A stretch of DNA of 64,000 nt, taken from positions 1 to 64,000 of the forward strand of contig JBMFOU010000020.1 in NCBI GenBank assembly GCA_049969475.1, given 5' to 3'. This stretch comes from UBA2030 sp049969475. Lineage in GTDB: Bacteria > Bacteroidota > Bacteroidia > Bacteroidales > TTA-H9. A model generated the notes under the pieces. The model made no database searches. It was not told where the DNA came from and saw nothing but the letters and a program-made list of their open reading frames with translations. Below are positions 17,814-26,660 of the stretch, piece after piece (the first letter of the stretch is position 1; each line of letters begins with the position of its first letter). A program made the position numbers and the translations under genes.

Positions 17814-18572
17814 TTAGCTATTGGACTTGAAGGAATGAAAACACTCCAGAATAGCCACATAGAGCTCGTAATCGCTGCAATGGAGCACAAAATCTTCATC
17901 AAGATGGCAGAAATCAAGAAACTTTCTTAAGATTTCCTGGTCGGTGATACCCGTTAGCTGGCGTACAAGATCTGCATTATACCTTTGTTTAATCTGGGCT
18001 TCCCTTCGATCGGCAGCCACCAGCGCAGCGTATTTGCGCCTGCTTTTGGGGGCACTGCCAAAAATGTTGTAAAGGGCAGAGATTGGCGACATGAGGCTAA
18101 CTCCAAAACCTCCATAGGGTCCCTGATAGTTATACACGCCTTCTTTGGCCAGGTGCAGGTCGGTAGGCTGAGGGCCGGGGTCGGTCTTCAAATTTTTAAA
18201 GGCTTCGGAAAATTCTTGCCAGGTGGAGGGAAAAGGATGTATTACTACTTCTTTTAACTGGTATATCTGTTCCAAGAGAATAATTTCCAGCTCTCCGTTG
18301 TAAACCGGGGTTTCTGCTGTGAATCCTACAATCCTGGTAACATACCCTATGCGACTTACCAGCAGACTGTCGCCGGGCTTTAGTGGTATATTAAAATATC
18401 CCGAGGTATCGCTTACCGTTCCTGTAAGGGTTTTTAAATGGATGATGTGGGCCAGCGCCACGGGCCTATGGTCGGTTCCCAGCACCCGTCCTTTGCACCA
18501 AGTCCTGTCGGCGGTCTGGGCCATGAGGCTAGTGTAGGCCCAAATAGAAATAAATAGCAGCGCCTTTTTCAT
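17814..18572 (-). CDS. exported carboxypeptidase-regulatory-like domain protein
   Basis: A 252-residue protein with a signal peptide (KKALLFISIWAYTSLMAQ) and an N-terminal domain of the CarboxypepD_reg-like type (CKGRVLGTDHRPVALAHIIH, GTVSDTSGYFNIPL, LLVSRIGYVT), the beta-sandwich that usually precedes TonB receptors. The C-terminal ~130 residues are charged, with no recognised domain. Bacteroidota encode many such stand-alone envelope proteins. It lies 75 bases downstream of the thiamine-type TonB receptor on the same strand and may be cotranscribed. Confidence 0.8.
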   Translation of the reverse strand: MKKALLFISIWAYTSLMAQTADRTWCKGRVLGTDHRPVALAHIIHLKTLTGTVSDTSGYFNIPLKPGDSLLVSRIGYVTRIVGFTAETPVYNGELEIILLEQIYQLKEVVIHPFPSTWQEFSEAFKNLKTDPGPQPTDLHLAKEGVYNYQGPYGGFGVSLMSPISALYNIFGSAPKSRRKYAALVAADRREAQIKQRYNADLVRQLTGITDQEILRKFLDFCHLDEDFVLHCSDYELYVAILECFHSFKSNS

Positions 18573-18647
18573 GACGCTGCTAAATTACACTGGTTTTTGA
18601 AGGAAATAATCCGCCTGAAAGTTAAAAAGTGTTAAGGTTCAGGATAT

Positions 18648-21053
18648 TTAAAAACGGATATCAAACCCTGCCAAAAAGTGGATACCGGCCTGAGGGAAAT
18701 AGCCATCCATTTTTTTCTCCACCCCTCCTTCCAGATAACTGTAAACCCAGGCATTGCTTTCGTACTTGTGGTCTAACAGGTTATACACGTTAACAAAGAG
18801 AGAAGCTGATTTTACAAAAGGTAAAACCACTTGGTATTCTGCCCGGAGATCGAGGATGCCGTATGGATTCAATTTTTTTGATTCGCTGGAGGTGTTATCA
18901 ATAAATTGTTTACCAACGTACTTTCCTGTGAGGGTGAAGTTAAGGGGCTGAGTGGGGTGGTATTGCAGAGTGGCTCCTCCAATAATGGAAGGGGAGAAGC
19001 TGATGGTCGTTTCTCCCAGGGGACGTTCCTCCTGGGTCCAGGTGTCCCAATTATCGATGTATTCTACAAAGTTTTTAATTCGGTTTCGGCTAAGAGTTAG
19101 GTTTCCGGCCAGGTTCAGTGAAGAGGCCAGGCTGGCCGATGCCATAAGCTCCACGCCCATGCGGTAACTTTCGGGCACATTGATATTTACCGGGCTTCCA
19201 ACATTGTTGATTTTTCCTGTCATGACGAGCTGATCTCTGTAATTCATCAGATAAAAATTGACTCCTGCCTGCGCCTTATCTGCAGAATATCGATAGCCCA
19301 GTTCCCAATCGGTCATTTTTTCAGGACGGGGCTGGTAGCCCTCGTCTGCATCCCGATATTCGTTGCGCGAGGGTTCGCGATGGGCAATTCCTACTGAAGC
19401 GTAAGCCAAAGAATTTTTAGTGATTTGGTAGCTCAGGCCCGTTTTGGGATTAAAAAAGTCGAAGGTATGCACTTGATCCAGTATACGAAGGTCATCGTGC
19501 GTTCCTTCGATGCGATAATCGATGTGCCTGTATTGCAAGTCGGTCATCCAGTTGATTCGGTCGGTAGCCTGCCAGCTCAGGCGGGCAAATGCGTTGAAAT
19601 CTTTTTTAATTCCCTGGTTGCGGTAATAGTCTCTGTCGATAAACCCAGTGGAGGCATAACGAGCCCAGATTACTTGGCCAAAATGCCAACCATCGTAGTA
19701 GGTATATCCGCTTCCCGTAGTAAAGCTAACTTTTTCTGACGGTTGCCATATGGCAGAAAAATTTACGCCGTAAAAATCATTGTCGAGATATTTGCGACGT
19801 ATGAGGTCAGTTTTACGGATGGTGTCTCCTCCAATAATCACATTGGGCAATCCGTATTTGCTGAATTTCTGGTTCTGCTTCATCGATTCATAAAAACCAA
19901 ATCCCTGGGTGTAGTGCAAAGCAAAATGGAGGGTGAGGGAAGAGGTGGGCTTAATTCCATAGAAAAGTTGGTAATGATTTTGTTCATAATCGTCCACCTG
20001 GTTTTTGTAATAAAGTGTATCACCGTTTTCATCGAAATACATACCAGCCGGATTGAATGTACGGCGTGAGTTCAACAGTTCTGAAGGCACTCCTTCCCAT
20101 GCCTGGTAGGTGACTTCTTTTCCTCCGAAAATATTGAAGCGCAGAAAGCTCTTCTCCCCAAAATACCCACCCGTGAGGAAAAAGGATTTGAGGTTGGCGC
20201 TGGCCCGGTCGATATAGCCGTCGGATGAAGTGCGGCTCAGGCGTCCCTCGAGGGCAAAATGCGAACCCAGTCGGCCAGTGGCAAAGCTCAGGGTATTGCG
20301 TAAGGTATTGAAACTGCCTGCTGAGCTGATGAGCTGGGCTTCTGCCTCTTCGCTGATGGCCGAAGTTTGCAGGTTGATGGCTCCGCCAAAGGCTCCGCTC
20401 CCATGCGCCGAAAGTCCTACTCCCCGCTGTATCTGGATGTTTTCGGTAGAAGACGCTATATCAGGCACATCTACCCAGTACACCATCTGCGACTCAGCAT
20501 CATTCAAAGGTACCCCGTTAATCATCACATTGATGCGCTGCATATCAGAACCACGAATCCTGAGGCCCGTATAGCCTATTCCCGTTCCGGCATCGCTGGT
20601 TACCACCACTGAAGGCGTCTGGTCGAGAAGAAAGGGAAGGTCGCGGCCGGTATTCAGTTTCTGAATAGTTCTGGATGGTAAATTGGTAAAGGCTATAGGA
20701 GCTTTTTCTCCAGCCCGGGTAGCACTCACCACTATACCCTCCTGCAACAAGACCGAGGGCTTTAGTGCTACGTCCTTTACTGCGTTGGTTGTCAAAACGA
20801 TTTCTTCCTGCCAGGTTTCATACCCCATAAAAGAAACCCGCATTACAAACTTTCCCTGCGGAATGTGCCGGATGACATACCGGCCCGATTCATCGCTTAC
20901 TGAGGCAAACTGGTGCCCCGCCAACATTACATGCGCACCGGCTAAAATTTTACCGTTGGTAGCATCGGTAATTTTGCCTGAGAGTGTTAACTGTGCTCTC
21001 GCCCCTGTGAAAACTAGGGCAGTTAAAAAAAGCAAAAACAACTTTTTAAACAT
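18648..21053 (-). CDS. TonB-dependent receptor under TPP riboswitch control (probable thiamine-compound importer)
   Basis: An 801-residue outer-membrane receptor. It has a signal peptide ending ARAQ, a CarboxypepD_reg-like domain at about residues 22-110 (LSGKITDATNGKILAGAHVML), a plug domain (LLDQTPSVVVTSDAGTGIG, LRIRGSDMQRINVMINGVP, QIQRGVGLSAHGSGAFGGAI) and a beta-barrel ending in AGFDIRF with the terminal Phe typical of outer-membrane barrels. A TPP riboswitch precedes it on the same strand. Since the TPP element normally controls thiamine synthesis or uptake, the ligand is inferred to be thiamine or a thiamine precursor. A stable hairpin sits just before the start codon. Confidence 0.93.
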   Translation of the reverse strand: MFKKLFLLFLTALVFTGARAQLTLSGKITDATNGKILAGAHVMLAGHQFASVSDESGRYVIRHIPQGKFVMRVSFMGYETWQEEIVLTTNAVKDVALKPSVLLQEGIVVSATRAGEKAPIAFTNLPSRTIQKLNTGRDLPFLLDQTPSVVVTSDAGTGIGYTGLRIRGSDMQRINVMINGVPLNDAESQMVYWVDVPDIASSTENIQIQRGVGLSAHGSGAFGGAINLQTSAISEEAEAQLISSAGSFNTLRNTLSFATGRLGSHFALEGRLSRTSSDGYIDRASANLKSFFLTGGYFGEKSFLRFNIFGGKEVTYQAWEGVPSELLNSRRTFNPAGMYFDENGDTLYYKNQVDDYEQNHYQLFYGIKPTSSLTLHFALHYTQGFGFYESMKQNQKFSKYGLPNVIIGGDTIRKTDLIRRKYLDNDFYGVNFSAIWQPSEKVSFTTGSGYTYYDGWHFGQVIWARYASTGFIDRDYYRNQGIKKDFNAFARLSWQATDRINWMTDLQYRHIDYRIEGTHDDLRILDQVHTFDFFNPKTGLSYQITKNSLAYASVGIAHREPSRNEYRDADEGYQPRPEKMTDWELGYRYSADKAQAGVNFYLMNYRDQLVMTGKINNVGSPVNINVPESYRMGVELMASASLASSLNLAGNLTLSRNRIKNFVEYIDNWDTWTQEERPLGETTISFSPSIIGGATLQYHPTQPLNFTLTGKYVGKQFIDNTSSESKKLNPYGILDLRAEYQVVLPFVKSASLFVNVYNLLDHKYESNAWVYSYLEGGVEKKMDGYFPQAGIHFLAGFDIRF

Positions 21054-21059
21054 GACTAC

Positions 21060-21096
21060 ATGGTTTTAATTAGTTAATGTTTTGAATTAAAACCAT
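21060..21096 (-). promoter_or_regulatory. leader hairpin before the TonB receptor start, likely part of the riboswitch expression platform
   Basis: A perfect 12-bp inverted repeat (ATGGTTTTAATT at 21060-21071, AATTAAAACCAT at 21085-21096) ends six bases before the ATG on the minus strand. It covers the place where a ribosome would bind. Directly next to it, TATAGGGG (21096-21103) is the exact complement of CCCCTATA (21197-21204) at the 5' edge of the TPP aptamer, so alternative long-range pairing is possible. The role in translation control is inferred. Confidence 0.6.
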
Positions 21097-21125
21097 ATAG
21101 GGGAATATGAGAAAAATGCACCTTT

Positions 21126-21205
21126 TTATTCCCTACGCCGGCATTACCCGGATCAGGTTCAAAGGGTATAATCTCAGCCCCTTTTCCCAAGGAGCACCCC
21201 TATAA
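21126..21205 (-). promoter_or_regulatory. TPP (thiamine pyrophosphate) riboswitch
   Basis: Read on the minus strand, the conserved THI-element blocks appear in order: GGGGTGC, GGGGCTGAGAT, ACCCTTTGAACCTGAT, CCGGGTAATGCCGGCGTAGGGA. These are the pyrimidine- and pyrophosphate-binding helices of the aptamer. P1 can close through TTAT/ATAA at the outer ends. It lies about 70 bases upstream of the TonB receptor gene and would lower its expression when thiamine pyrophosphate is plentiful. Confidence 0.96.
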
Positions 21206-21292
21206 GGTATCTGTGTGCAAAGTTATATCATTTTATTTACTATGACTGCAATACTCCCGAAAAAATATAATTTTGAATAAAACTTGTGATGT

Positions 21293-21715
21293 ATGAAAAT
21301 TCTGATTCTCAATGGTCCGAATCTGAATTTACTAGGTATTCGGCAACCGGGTATTTATGGAAAGGAAAGGTTTGAAGATTACCTAGTGCAGCTCAGTGGT
21401 CTCTACCCTGGGGTTGAAATTGTATACCGACAGCACAATTCTGAAGGAGAAATAATCGACACCCTGCATGAATTGGGCTTTTCTGCCGATGGCATCATAT
21501 TCAATCCGGGAGGTTTTACCCACACATCGGTAGCCATTGCCGATGCCATCCGCTCGATAACCACCCCTGTTGTTGAGGTTCACATCAGCCTGATTTTCGG
21601 TAGAGAACCGTATCGCCAGAAATCGTTGACAGCTCCTGCCTGCCGGGGATTTATTAGTGGTTTCGGACTCGATAGCTACCGTCTGGCGCTTGAGAGTTTT
21701 TTAATGAAAAAGTAA
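21293..21715 (+). CDS. aroQ: type II 3-dehydroquinate dehydratase
   Basis: AroQ dehydrates 3-dehydroquinate to 3-dehydroshikimate in the shikimate pathway. The 140-residue protein shows the family start ILILNGPNLNLLG, the lid with the catalytic tyrosine (PGIYG), NSEGEIID, the substrate-binding NPGGFTHTS, the catalytic-histidine motif EVHIS, and a C-terminal GFGLDSYRLALE. Full length. It stands alone, divergent from the TonB receptor leader. Confidence 0.96.
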   Translation: MKILILNGPNLNLLGIRQPGIYGKERFEDYLVQLSGLYPGVEIVYRQHNSEGEIIDTLHELGFSADGIIFNPGGFTHTSVAIADAIRSITTPVVEVHISLIFGREPYRQKSLTAPACRGFISGFGLDSYRLALESFLMKK

Positions 21716-21772
21716 AGATAAGGCAGTGCGGTTGGAAAAGTAAATGTTTGTAAATCGGACTTTAATTTTTTT

Positions 21773-22309
21773 CTATTCCTCAATTAAGTAAATCAAATTA
21801 TCCTCCACTCTGTATAGCAGGGGCACCGTTGCTACCCTGGGGTATTTTTCATTAAGTCTGCGAGCTTCGGAGACGGTGAAAGTCATTTCGTTGTCAATCT
21901 CAAAGAGGGGTGCAAAATTCTGAAAATGCTCGAGAGCCCTTTCAGGGTTCCAACCTCCGTTTTTTACGAGTCCTTCCACGAAAGCCTCGCGACGGGCCGC
22001 CAGATTTACCATACCACACTGGGTATGACCCATCAGAGCAATGTACTTTACGCCCCCCACTGCTATGGCATAGGATACTTTGAATTCCGAATAGCGGAGG
22101 TTGGCTCCTCCTGCCCTGATGATATAAGCAAACCGGTCGGGGATACGGAGTTGTTTACGGTTATCCATGCACATGCCAATGAGCAGTTCGGCTTTATCGT
22201 AAGTTTTAAAAGGTGCTCCCAGATTGTGATAGGCAATAAAGTCTGCCACTGGTGTATCGATAAGAGTAGGAGGAATGTCTGCCAGATTTTGGATGGGTTT
22301 AAGTCTCAT
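21773..22309 (-). CDS. beta-class carbonic anhydrase
   Basis: A 178-residue beta-carbonic anhydrase, interconverting CO2 and bicarbonate. Zinc ligands are visible: Cys in MCMDNR (with the adjacent Asp-Arg dyad), and His and Cys in GHTQCGM. RAGGANLRYSE fits the family segment after the first ligand. The protein is short but complete. It is monocistronic as far as can be seen, with its stop about 60 bases from the convergent aroQ. Confidence 0.87.
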   Translation of the reverse strand: MRLKPIQNLADIPPTLIDTPVADFIAYHNLGAPFKTYDKAELLIGMCMDNRKQLRIPDRFAYIIRAGGANLRYSEFKVSYAIAVGGVKYIALMGHTQCGMVNLAARREAFVEGLVKNGGWNPERALEHFQNFAPLFEIDNEMTFTVSEARRLNEKYPRVATVPLLYRVEDNLIYLIEE

Positions 22310-22571
22310 AGGAAATTACCTTTTAGGTTAATTTAACGTTTTGGCAGTTGGAATGGTTTAATAATGGAAGGTAACTTGGATAAACGGTTTATGTGTAGGC
22401 TGTTTCAAAATGTGAATTGAGTCACCAACAGAATAAAGGAAAGAAATTAATTAGGGATAAATTCACAGCATTTGCAGGTATGGGCGTCCAAAACTGAAAA
22501 CACTTTTCGCTTTTTAAATTGCGCGTGAAATTTCGATTTGATTTATCAGGAATAATAAGGATGATAACAAA
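22310..22571. other. intergenic stretch without a gene
   Basis: Between the carbonic anhydrase start and the rpoD terminator I see no open frame with protein character, no RNA gene and no clear repeat. It should hold the carbonic anhydrase promoter, but I found no convincing TAnnTTTG on the minus strand. Confidence 0.5.
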
Positions 22572-22599
22572 AAGGCTGCCCCGGAATTCTGAGGCAGCC
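22572..22599 (-). terminator. rho-independent terminator of rpoD
   Basis: GGCTGCC (22574-22580) pairs with GGCAGCC (22593-22599); on the minus strand the stem is followed by TTTTTGTT. It lies about 50 bases past the rpoD stop codon. Confidence 0.85.
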
Positions 22600-22647
22600 A
22601 TTTTAGTATGTATCCTAGTGAAGAGTGGACTCTGTGTCCCTGCTCAC

Positions 22648-23514
22648 TTAATGACCTAAATAGGCCTTTAACAGACGGGCTCTGGATGTATGTTTAAGAC
22701 GTCTGATGGCTTTTTCCTTAATCTGACGAACCCTTTCTCGGGTAAGGCCAAAACGGGCACCGATTTCATCGAGCGTGAGACCATGGGTTTCACCGATACC
22801 GTAGAAGAGCCTGATCACTTCGCGTTCTTTTTCAGTAAGGCTGTTAAGCGACCTTTCTATTTCTTCTTTTAGAGATTGCTGAATCAGGGCTTCATCGGTT
22901 TCAGGGGTGTCTTCGGCTACAAAGACATCGATCAATTTAGTTTCTTCATCATCGCCGATAGGTGCGTCCATCGAAACATAGTGTGAATTGACCTTCAGCA
23001 CTGCTTCAATTTTACTTTCCGGCAGATCGAGAGCTTCTGCGATTTCGTCGGCCGAGGGCGTACGTTCGAGCTTTTGTTCAAGCAACGATGCAGCTTTTTT
23101 GATTTTGTTGAGCGAACCTACCTGGTTAAGGGGAAGCCTTACGATACGCGATTGCTCGGCCAATGCCTGCAGTATGCTCTGACGGATCCACCATACTGCG
23201 TAGGAGATGAATTTAAAACCACGGGTCTCATCGAATTTCTGCGCAGCCTTTATCAAACCTACGTTTCCTTCGTTGATAAGGTCGGGCAGCGACAGACCCT
23301 GGTTCTGATACTGCTTCGCAACCGAAACAACGAACCTCAGATTGGCCCTGCAGAGTTTCTCGAGGGCTTTCTGATCGCCTTCGCGGATGCGTTGCGCGAG
23401 CTTTACCTCTTCTTCGGCCGTAATCAGTTCTTCACGCCCAATGTCCTGCAAATAGACATCCAGTGAAGCCGTCTCACGGTTGGTAATGGATTTTTGAATT
23501 TTTAGTTGCCTCAT
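22648..23514 (-). CDS. rpoD: primary RNA polymerase sigma factor (sigma-70 family)
   Basis: This is the 288-residue housekeeping sigma factor of the short Bacteroidota type, which lacks most of region 1.1. Visible regions: 1.2 (LDVYLQDIGREELITAEEE), 2.1-2.4 (LRFVVSVAKQYQNQGLSLPD, YAVWWIRQSI), 3 (RIVRLPLNQVG), and 4.2 with its helix-turn-helix (GLTLDEIGARFGLTRERVRQ). The distinctive promoter type TAnnTTTG seen in this window is the known partner of this class of sigma factor. It stands alone with its own terminator. Confidence 0.97.
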   Translation of the reverse strand: MRQLKIQKSITNRETASLDVYLQDIGREELITAEEEVKLAQRIREGDQKALEKLCRANLRFVVSVAKQYQNQGLSLPDLINEGNVGLIKAAQKFDETRGFKFISYAVWWIRQSILQALAEQSRIVRLPLNQVGSLNKIKKAASLLEQKLERTPSADEIAEALDLPESKIEAVLKVNSHYVSMDAPIGDDEETKLIDVFVAEDTPETDEALIQQSLKEEIERSLNSLTEKEREVIRLFYGIGETHGLTLDEIGARFGLTRERVRQIKEKAIRRLKHTSRARLLKAYLGH

Positions 23515-23668
23515 GTTGATTTACACCCACTATTTAAGCGACTCTAAACAATCTTAATGACCCAATTGTTCAGCGTCGGGTTTATTTCAAAATGGCTAAT
23601 TTACAAAATTATTCCTCACCAGTCAATAACGCCTGAAAAGTTATTTTGTTACTTCTGAGCTTCAGATT

Positions 23669-25120
23669 TTATAGTCCTAGTCCATAATAGGCTCTTACTC
23701 CGTTAGGATAAACTCCTTCGATGAGTACGCCTCCTCGTTTGCCTCTGAGGGCATCATCTACATCTTTGGCTGAGTTAACTCTAATACGGTCGATACGGGT
23801 AATAATGAAACCTTTTTTAATTCCAATGGATGACAGAGCGCCAGGTCTGAGCTCCACCACTTCCACCCCCGACTGAATGCCCAGCTCTTTTTTCATTTCT
23901 TCTGATACCGGTCTGAAAGCAGCCCCCAGATTTTCTAAATACGAAGGTTCTTCCTTTTTGACGCGACTGGTAGTCCCTTTTTCATTGGTCAGCACAAGGT
24001 CGTAGGTGAGAGGGGTACCTTTACGTTCTACCGTTACCGAAATCTTGTCACCAGGACTGTACTGCCCGATAACTTCAAGCAACTCAGCATTGCTGTTTAC
24101 TTCGTTTCCCTGTACAGCCACTATTACATCGCCGGGTTTTATACCAGCTTTCTCTGCCGAACCATTCTCCATAACACCAGCCACATATATCCCTTTAATT
24201 TTTTCCAGGCCTTTTTCCCGGGCCAGATCTGCATCTACCTCGCGAATCTGAACTCCAATGTAAGCCCTTTGTACTTCACCATACTGCAGAAGGTCTTTCA
24301 CTACCTTACGAACGATATTGACGGGAATAGCAAATGAATAGCCGGTATAGAAACCGTTACCCGATGCTATGGCGGCGTTGATGCCCACCAGTTGGCCCCG
24401 GGTATTTACCAACGCACCCCCGCTGTTTCCCCGATTCACTGCAGCATCGGTCTGTATGAACGACTCAATAGTATTCCCCTCCCGATCGTTCAAAATATTG
24501 ATATTGCGTGCCTTAGCACTCACAATGCCTGCAGTTACCGTGCTGGTTAGATTAAAGGGATTACCCACGGCAAGCACCCATTCACCTACTTTCAGGTCGT
24601 CGCTATTTCCATAAGTCAGGTAGGGGAGATCGGTTTCTTCTATCTTAATCAAGGCCAGGTCGGTGCTGGGGTCTGTCCCAATTATTTTGGCTTCGTAAAC
24701 CCTTTTGTCGTTGAGAGTTACTTCCAATTTTCGGGCATCCTGTACCACGTGATTGTTCGTTACAATATATCCCTCAGGTGAAATGATTACCCCCGACCCT
24801 GTCCCAATGAGGGCTTGTTCTTGCCGGGGCATCCCGAAGGGATTGAAAAAATCTCCAAAAAAGTCATCGTAGAAAAAGTTTTTACGGGCAAACTCTGCCT
24901 TAATATGTACCACGGCATGAACCGACAGGTTGGCAGCTTCCACAAAATCAGGTGCCATCATCGGAGCACTGGCCGTCAAACTGGCTCGCTGTACGGGTAT
25001 TTCCTGACGGGTTTGTATTAAAGCGCTTTTTTTAAGTGATGTAAAATGGGTATACAAGCCCAAAGAAACGAGTCCACCTAAAATTGCCATGGCAAGCATT
25101 CCTGCATATTTCTTCAACAT
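23669..25120 (-). CDS. htrA: HtrA/DegP-type periplasmic serine protease
   Basis: A 483-residue Do-like protease for folding stress in the envelope. An N-terminal signal or anchor helix (AGMLAMAILGGLVSLGLY) is followed by the trypsin-like domain with an intact catalytic triad: His in IVTNNHVV, Asp in STDLALI and Ser in NRGNSGGALV. Two PDZ domains follow: the first around residues 285-385 (YIGVQIREVD, IKPGDVIVAVQG), the second at the C-terminus (LGIQSGVEVVELRPGAL). A strong Shine-Dalgarno sequence GGAGGT precedes the ATG, unusual for this phylum, where such sites are weak. Confidence 0.95.
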   Translation of the reverse strand: MLKKYAGMLAMAILGGLVSLGLYTHFTSLKKSALIQTRQEIPVQRASLTASAPMMAPDFVEAANLSVHAVVHIKAEFARKNFFYDDFFGDFFNPFGMPRQEQALIGTGSGVIISPEGYIVTNNHVVQDARKLEVTLNDKRVYEAKIIGTDPSTDLALIKIEETDLPYLTYGNSDDLKVGEWVLAVGNPFNLTSTVTAGIVSAKARNINILNDREGNTIESFIQTDAAVNRGNSGGALVNTRGQLVGINAAIASGNGFYTGYSFAIPVNIVRKVVKDLLQYGEVQRAYIGVQIREVDADLAREKGLEKIKGIYVAGVMENGSAEKAGIKPGDVIVAVQGNEVNSNAELLEVIGQYSPGDKISVTVERKGTPLTYDLVLTNEKGTTSRVKKEEPSYLENLGAAFRPVSEEMKKELGIQSGVEVVELRPGALSSIGIKKGFIITRIDRIRVNSAKDVDDALRGKRGGVLIEGVYPNGVRAYYGLGL

Positions 25121-25311
25121 AATTACCTCCTTTTTTAAGTGATGGATTTTTAATGGGTTATAACTTTTAAATTGAATACAAACCAGCGAATGACTACCAA
25201 ATTTTGTACCCCTTTAGCTTTCGCATTAATTTCGCAGTGGGAAAATAACCGTAAGTTTATTTGTAAATAGATAATATTCAGTATTTTAAATAATTGGTTA
25301 AAAACAGTTAA

Positions 25312-26106
25312 ATGAAGCTAAAGTTTTTTAAATTTCATGGAGCCGGCAATGACTTCATTCTCATTGATAACAGGACTGACTTTTTTTCAGATGACCCGGC
25401 TATCATACGCAGACTTTGCACCCGGCGATTTGGGGTTGGTGCTGACGGACTGATTTTACTGAATCAGGACCCGGAAGCCGATTTTTATATGAAATATTAT
25501 AATGCGGATGGAAGTTTGGCTCAAATGTGTGGTAACGGAGGACGTTGCGTGGCTTCCTTTGCCTATTGGCTCGGAGGGTTTGGTACAAAGCTCAGGTTTA
25601 AGGCGGCCGATGGTATGCATACTGCTGAAATTCTTAAGGTAGAAGATAAGTTTTTTCACGTCAGATTGTCTTTGCTTGATGTTGAGCAAATCCATATAGA
25701 GAAGCGGGATTATCTGCTAAATACCGGTGTTCCCCATTTTGTTCGTTTTCTGAGAAACGTCCCCGATGAAGATTTGGATGTGGTTTCAGAGGGCAGGAGC
25801 ATCCGCTACAACGAGCGTTTTATGCCCGATGGGGTGAATGTTAATTTTGTTTCTGAGATTTTCGATGGCATTTATGTGCGAACCTATGAGCGAGGCGTGG
25901 AAGACGAGACCCTGAGCTGTGGCACCGGGGTTACGGCATCGGCCATAGCCTGGGCCCTGGAGCAAGGATTAAGTCAGGGTCCGGTTAAGGTAACCACACG
26001 GGGAGGCTTTCTTGAAGTCGATTTCAAACTGGAAGGTAATCGGGCGGAGGAGGTATTCCTTACCGGCCCCGTCGAGTTGGTTTATGAAGCAGAAACCTGG
26101 ATTTAA
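25312..26106 (+). CDS. dapF: diaminopimelate epimerase
   Basis: DapF converts LL- to meso-diaminopimelate for lysine and peptidoglycan synthesis. The 264 residues include the family start FFKFHGAGNDFILIDNR and both catalytic cysteines, in MCGNGGRC and in LSCGTGVTA. Complete and normal in length. It begins a likely operon with the GNAT gene (9 bases downstream) and mltG. Confidence 0.96.
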   Translation: MKLKFFKFHGAGNDFILIDNRTDFFSDDPAIIRRLCTRRFGVGADGLILLNQDPEADFYMKYYNADGSLAQMCGNGGRCVASFAYWLGGFGTKLRFKAADGMHTAEILKVEDKFFHVRLSLLDVEQIHIEKRDYLLNTGVPHFVRFLRNVPDEDLDVVSEGRSIRYNERFMPDGVNVNFVSEIFDGIYVRTYERGVEDETLSCGTGVTASAIAWALEQGLSQGPVKVTTRGGFLEVDFKLEGNRAEEVFLTGPVELVYEAETWI

Positions 26107-26115
26107 TCCCTGACT

Positions 26116-26649
26116 ATGGAAGGAAAACTGGTACGACTCAGGGCTCTCGAACTTGATGATGCCCGGTTTATATACACATGGGAAAACCAGCCCGACCTTT
26201 GGCGGGTTAGTCAGGTGCCTGGGCCTTACAGCCTATCAGCTATTCAGGAATATGTAAAAAATGCCATGACCCATGATATCCTGGCCATGAAGCAGGCCCG
26301 GTTTATGATTGAGCGACTGGAGGATAACCAGCGTATTGGCATGATTGATCTGTTTGATATTGATATGATTAACAGCAGGGCGGGCATTGGCATCATGATT
26401 GATCCCCGGGCGCGCAAACAGGGATATGCTTCGGATGCCCTCCGCCTGATTGTCAGATACGGATTCGAACATCTAAAACTTCATCAGCTCTATGCTGAGG
26501 TGGATTTACTCAACGAGGTCAGTCTGAAGTTGTTTAAATCTGCAGGCTTCGAAATCACCGGCTGTAAAAAAGACTGGGTGAAAGTAGGCCAGGGCTGGGA
26601 AGATGTGATGGTTTTCCAGATAATTAATTTGGGCCAAGTGGAAGATTGA
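26116..26649 (+). CDS. GNAT-family N-acetyltransferase (RimJ/RimL-like)
   Basis: A 177-residue acetyltransferase using acetyl-CoA. The GNAT core is visible: the N-terminal LVRLRALELDDARFIYTW, the acetyl-CoA pyrophosphate loop DPRARKQGYASDAL, and the C-terminal LHQLYAEVDLLNEVSLKLFKSAGF. The closest type is RimJ/RimL or SpeG-like; the acceptor is unknown. Its position between dapF and mltG suggests cotranscription rather than a shared pathway. Confidence 0.88.
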   Translation: MEGKLVRLRALELDDARFIYTWENQPDLWRVSQVPGPYSLSAIQEYVKNAMTHDILAMKQARFMIERLEDNQRIGMIDLFDIDMINSRAGIGIMIDPRARKQGYASDALRLIVRYGFEHLKLHQLYAEVDLLNEVSLKLFKSAGFEITGCKKDWVKVGQGWEDVMVFQIINLGQVED

Positions 26650-26660
26650 AACTAAATTTT

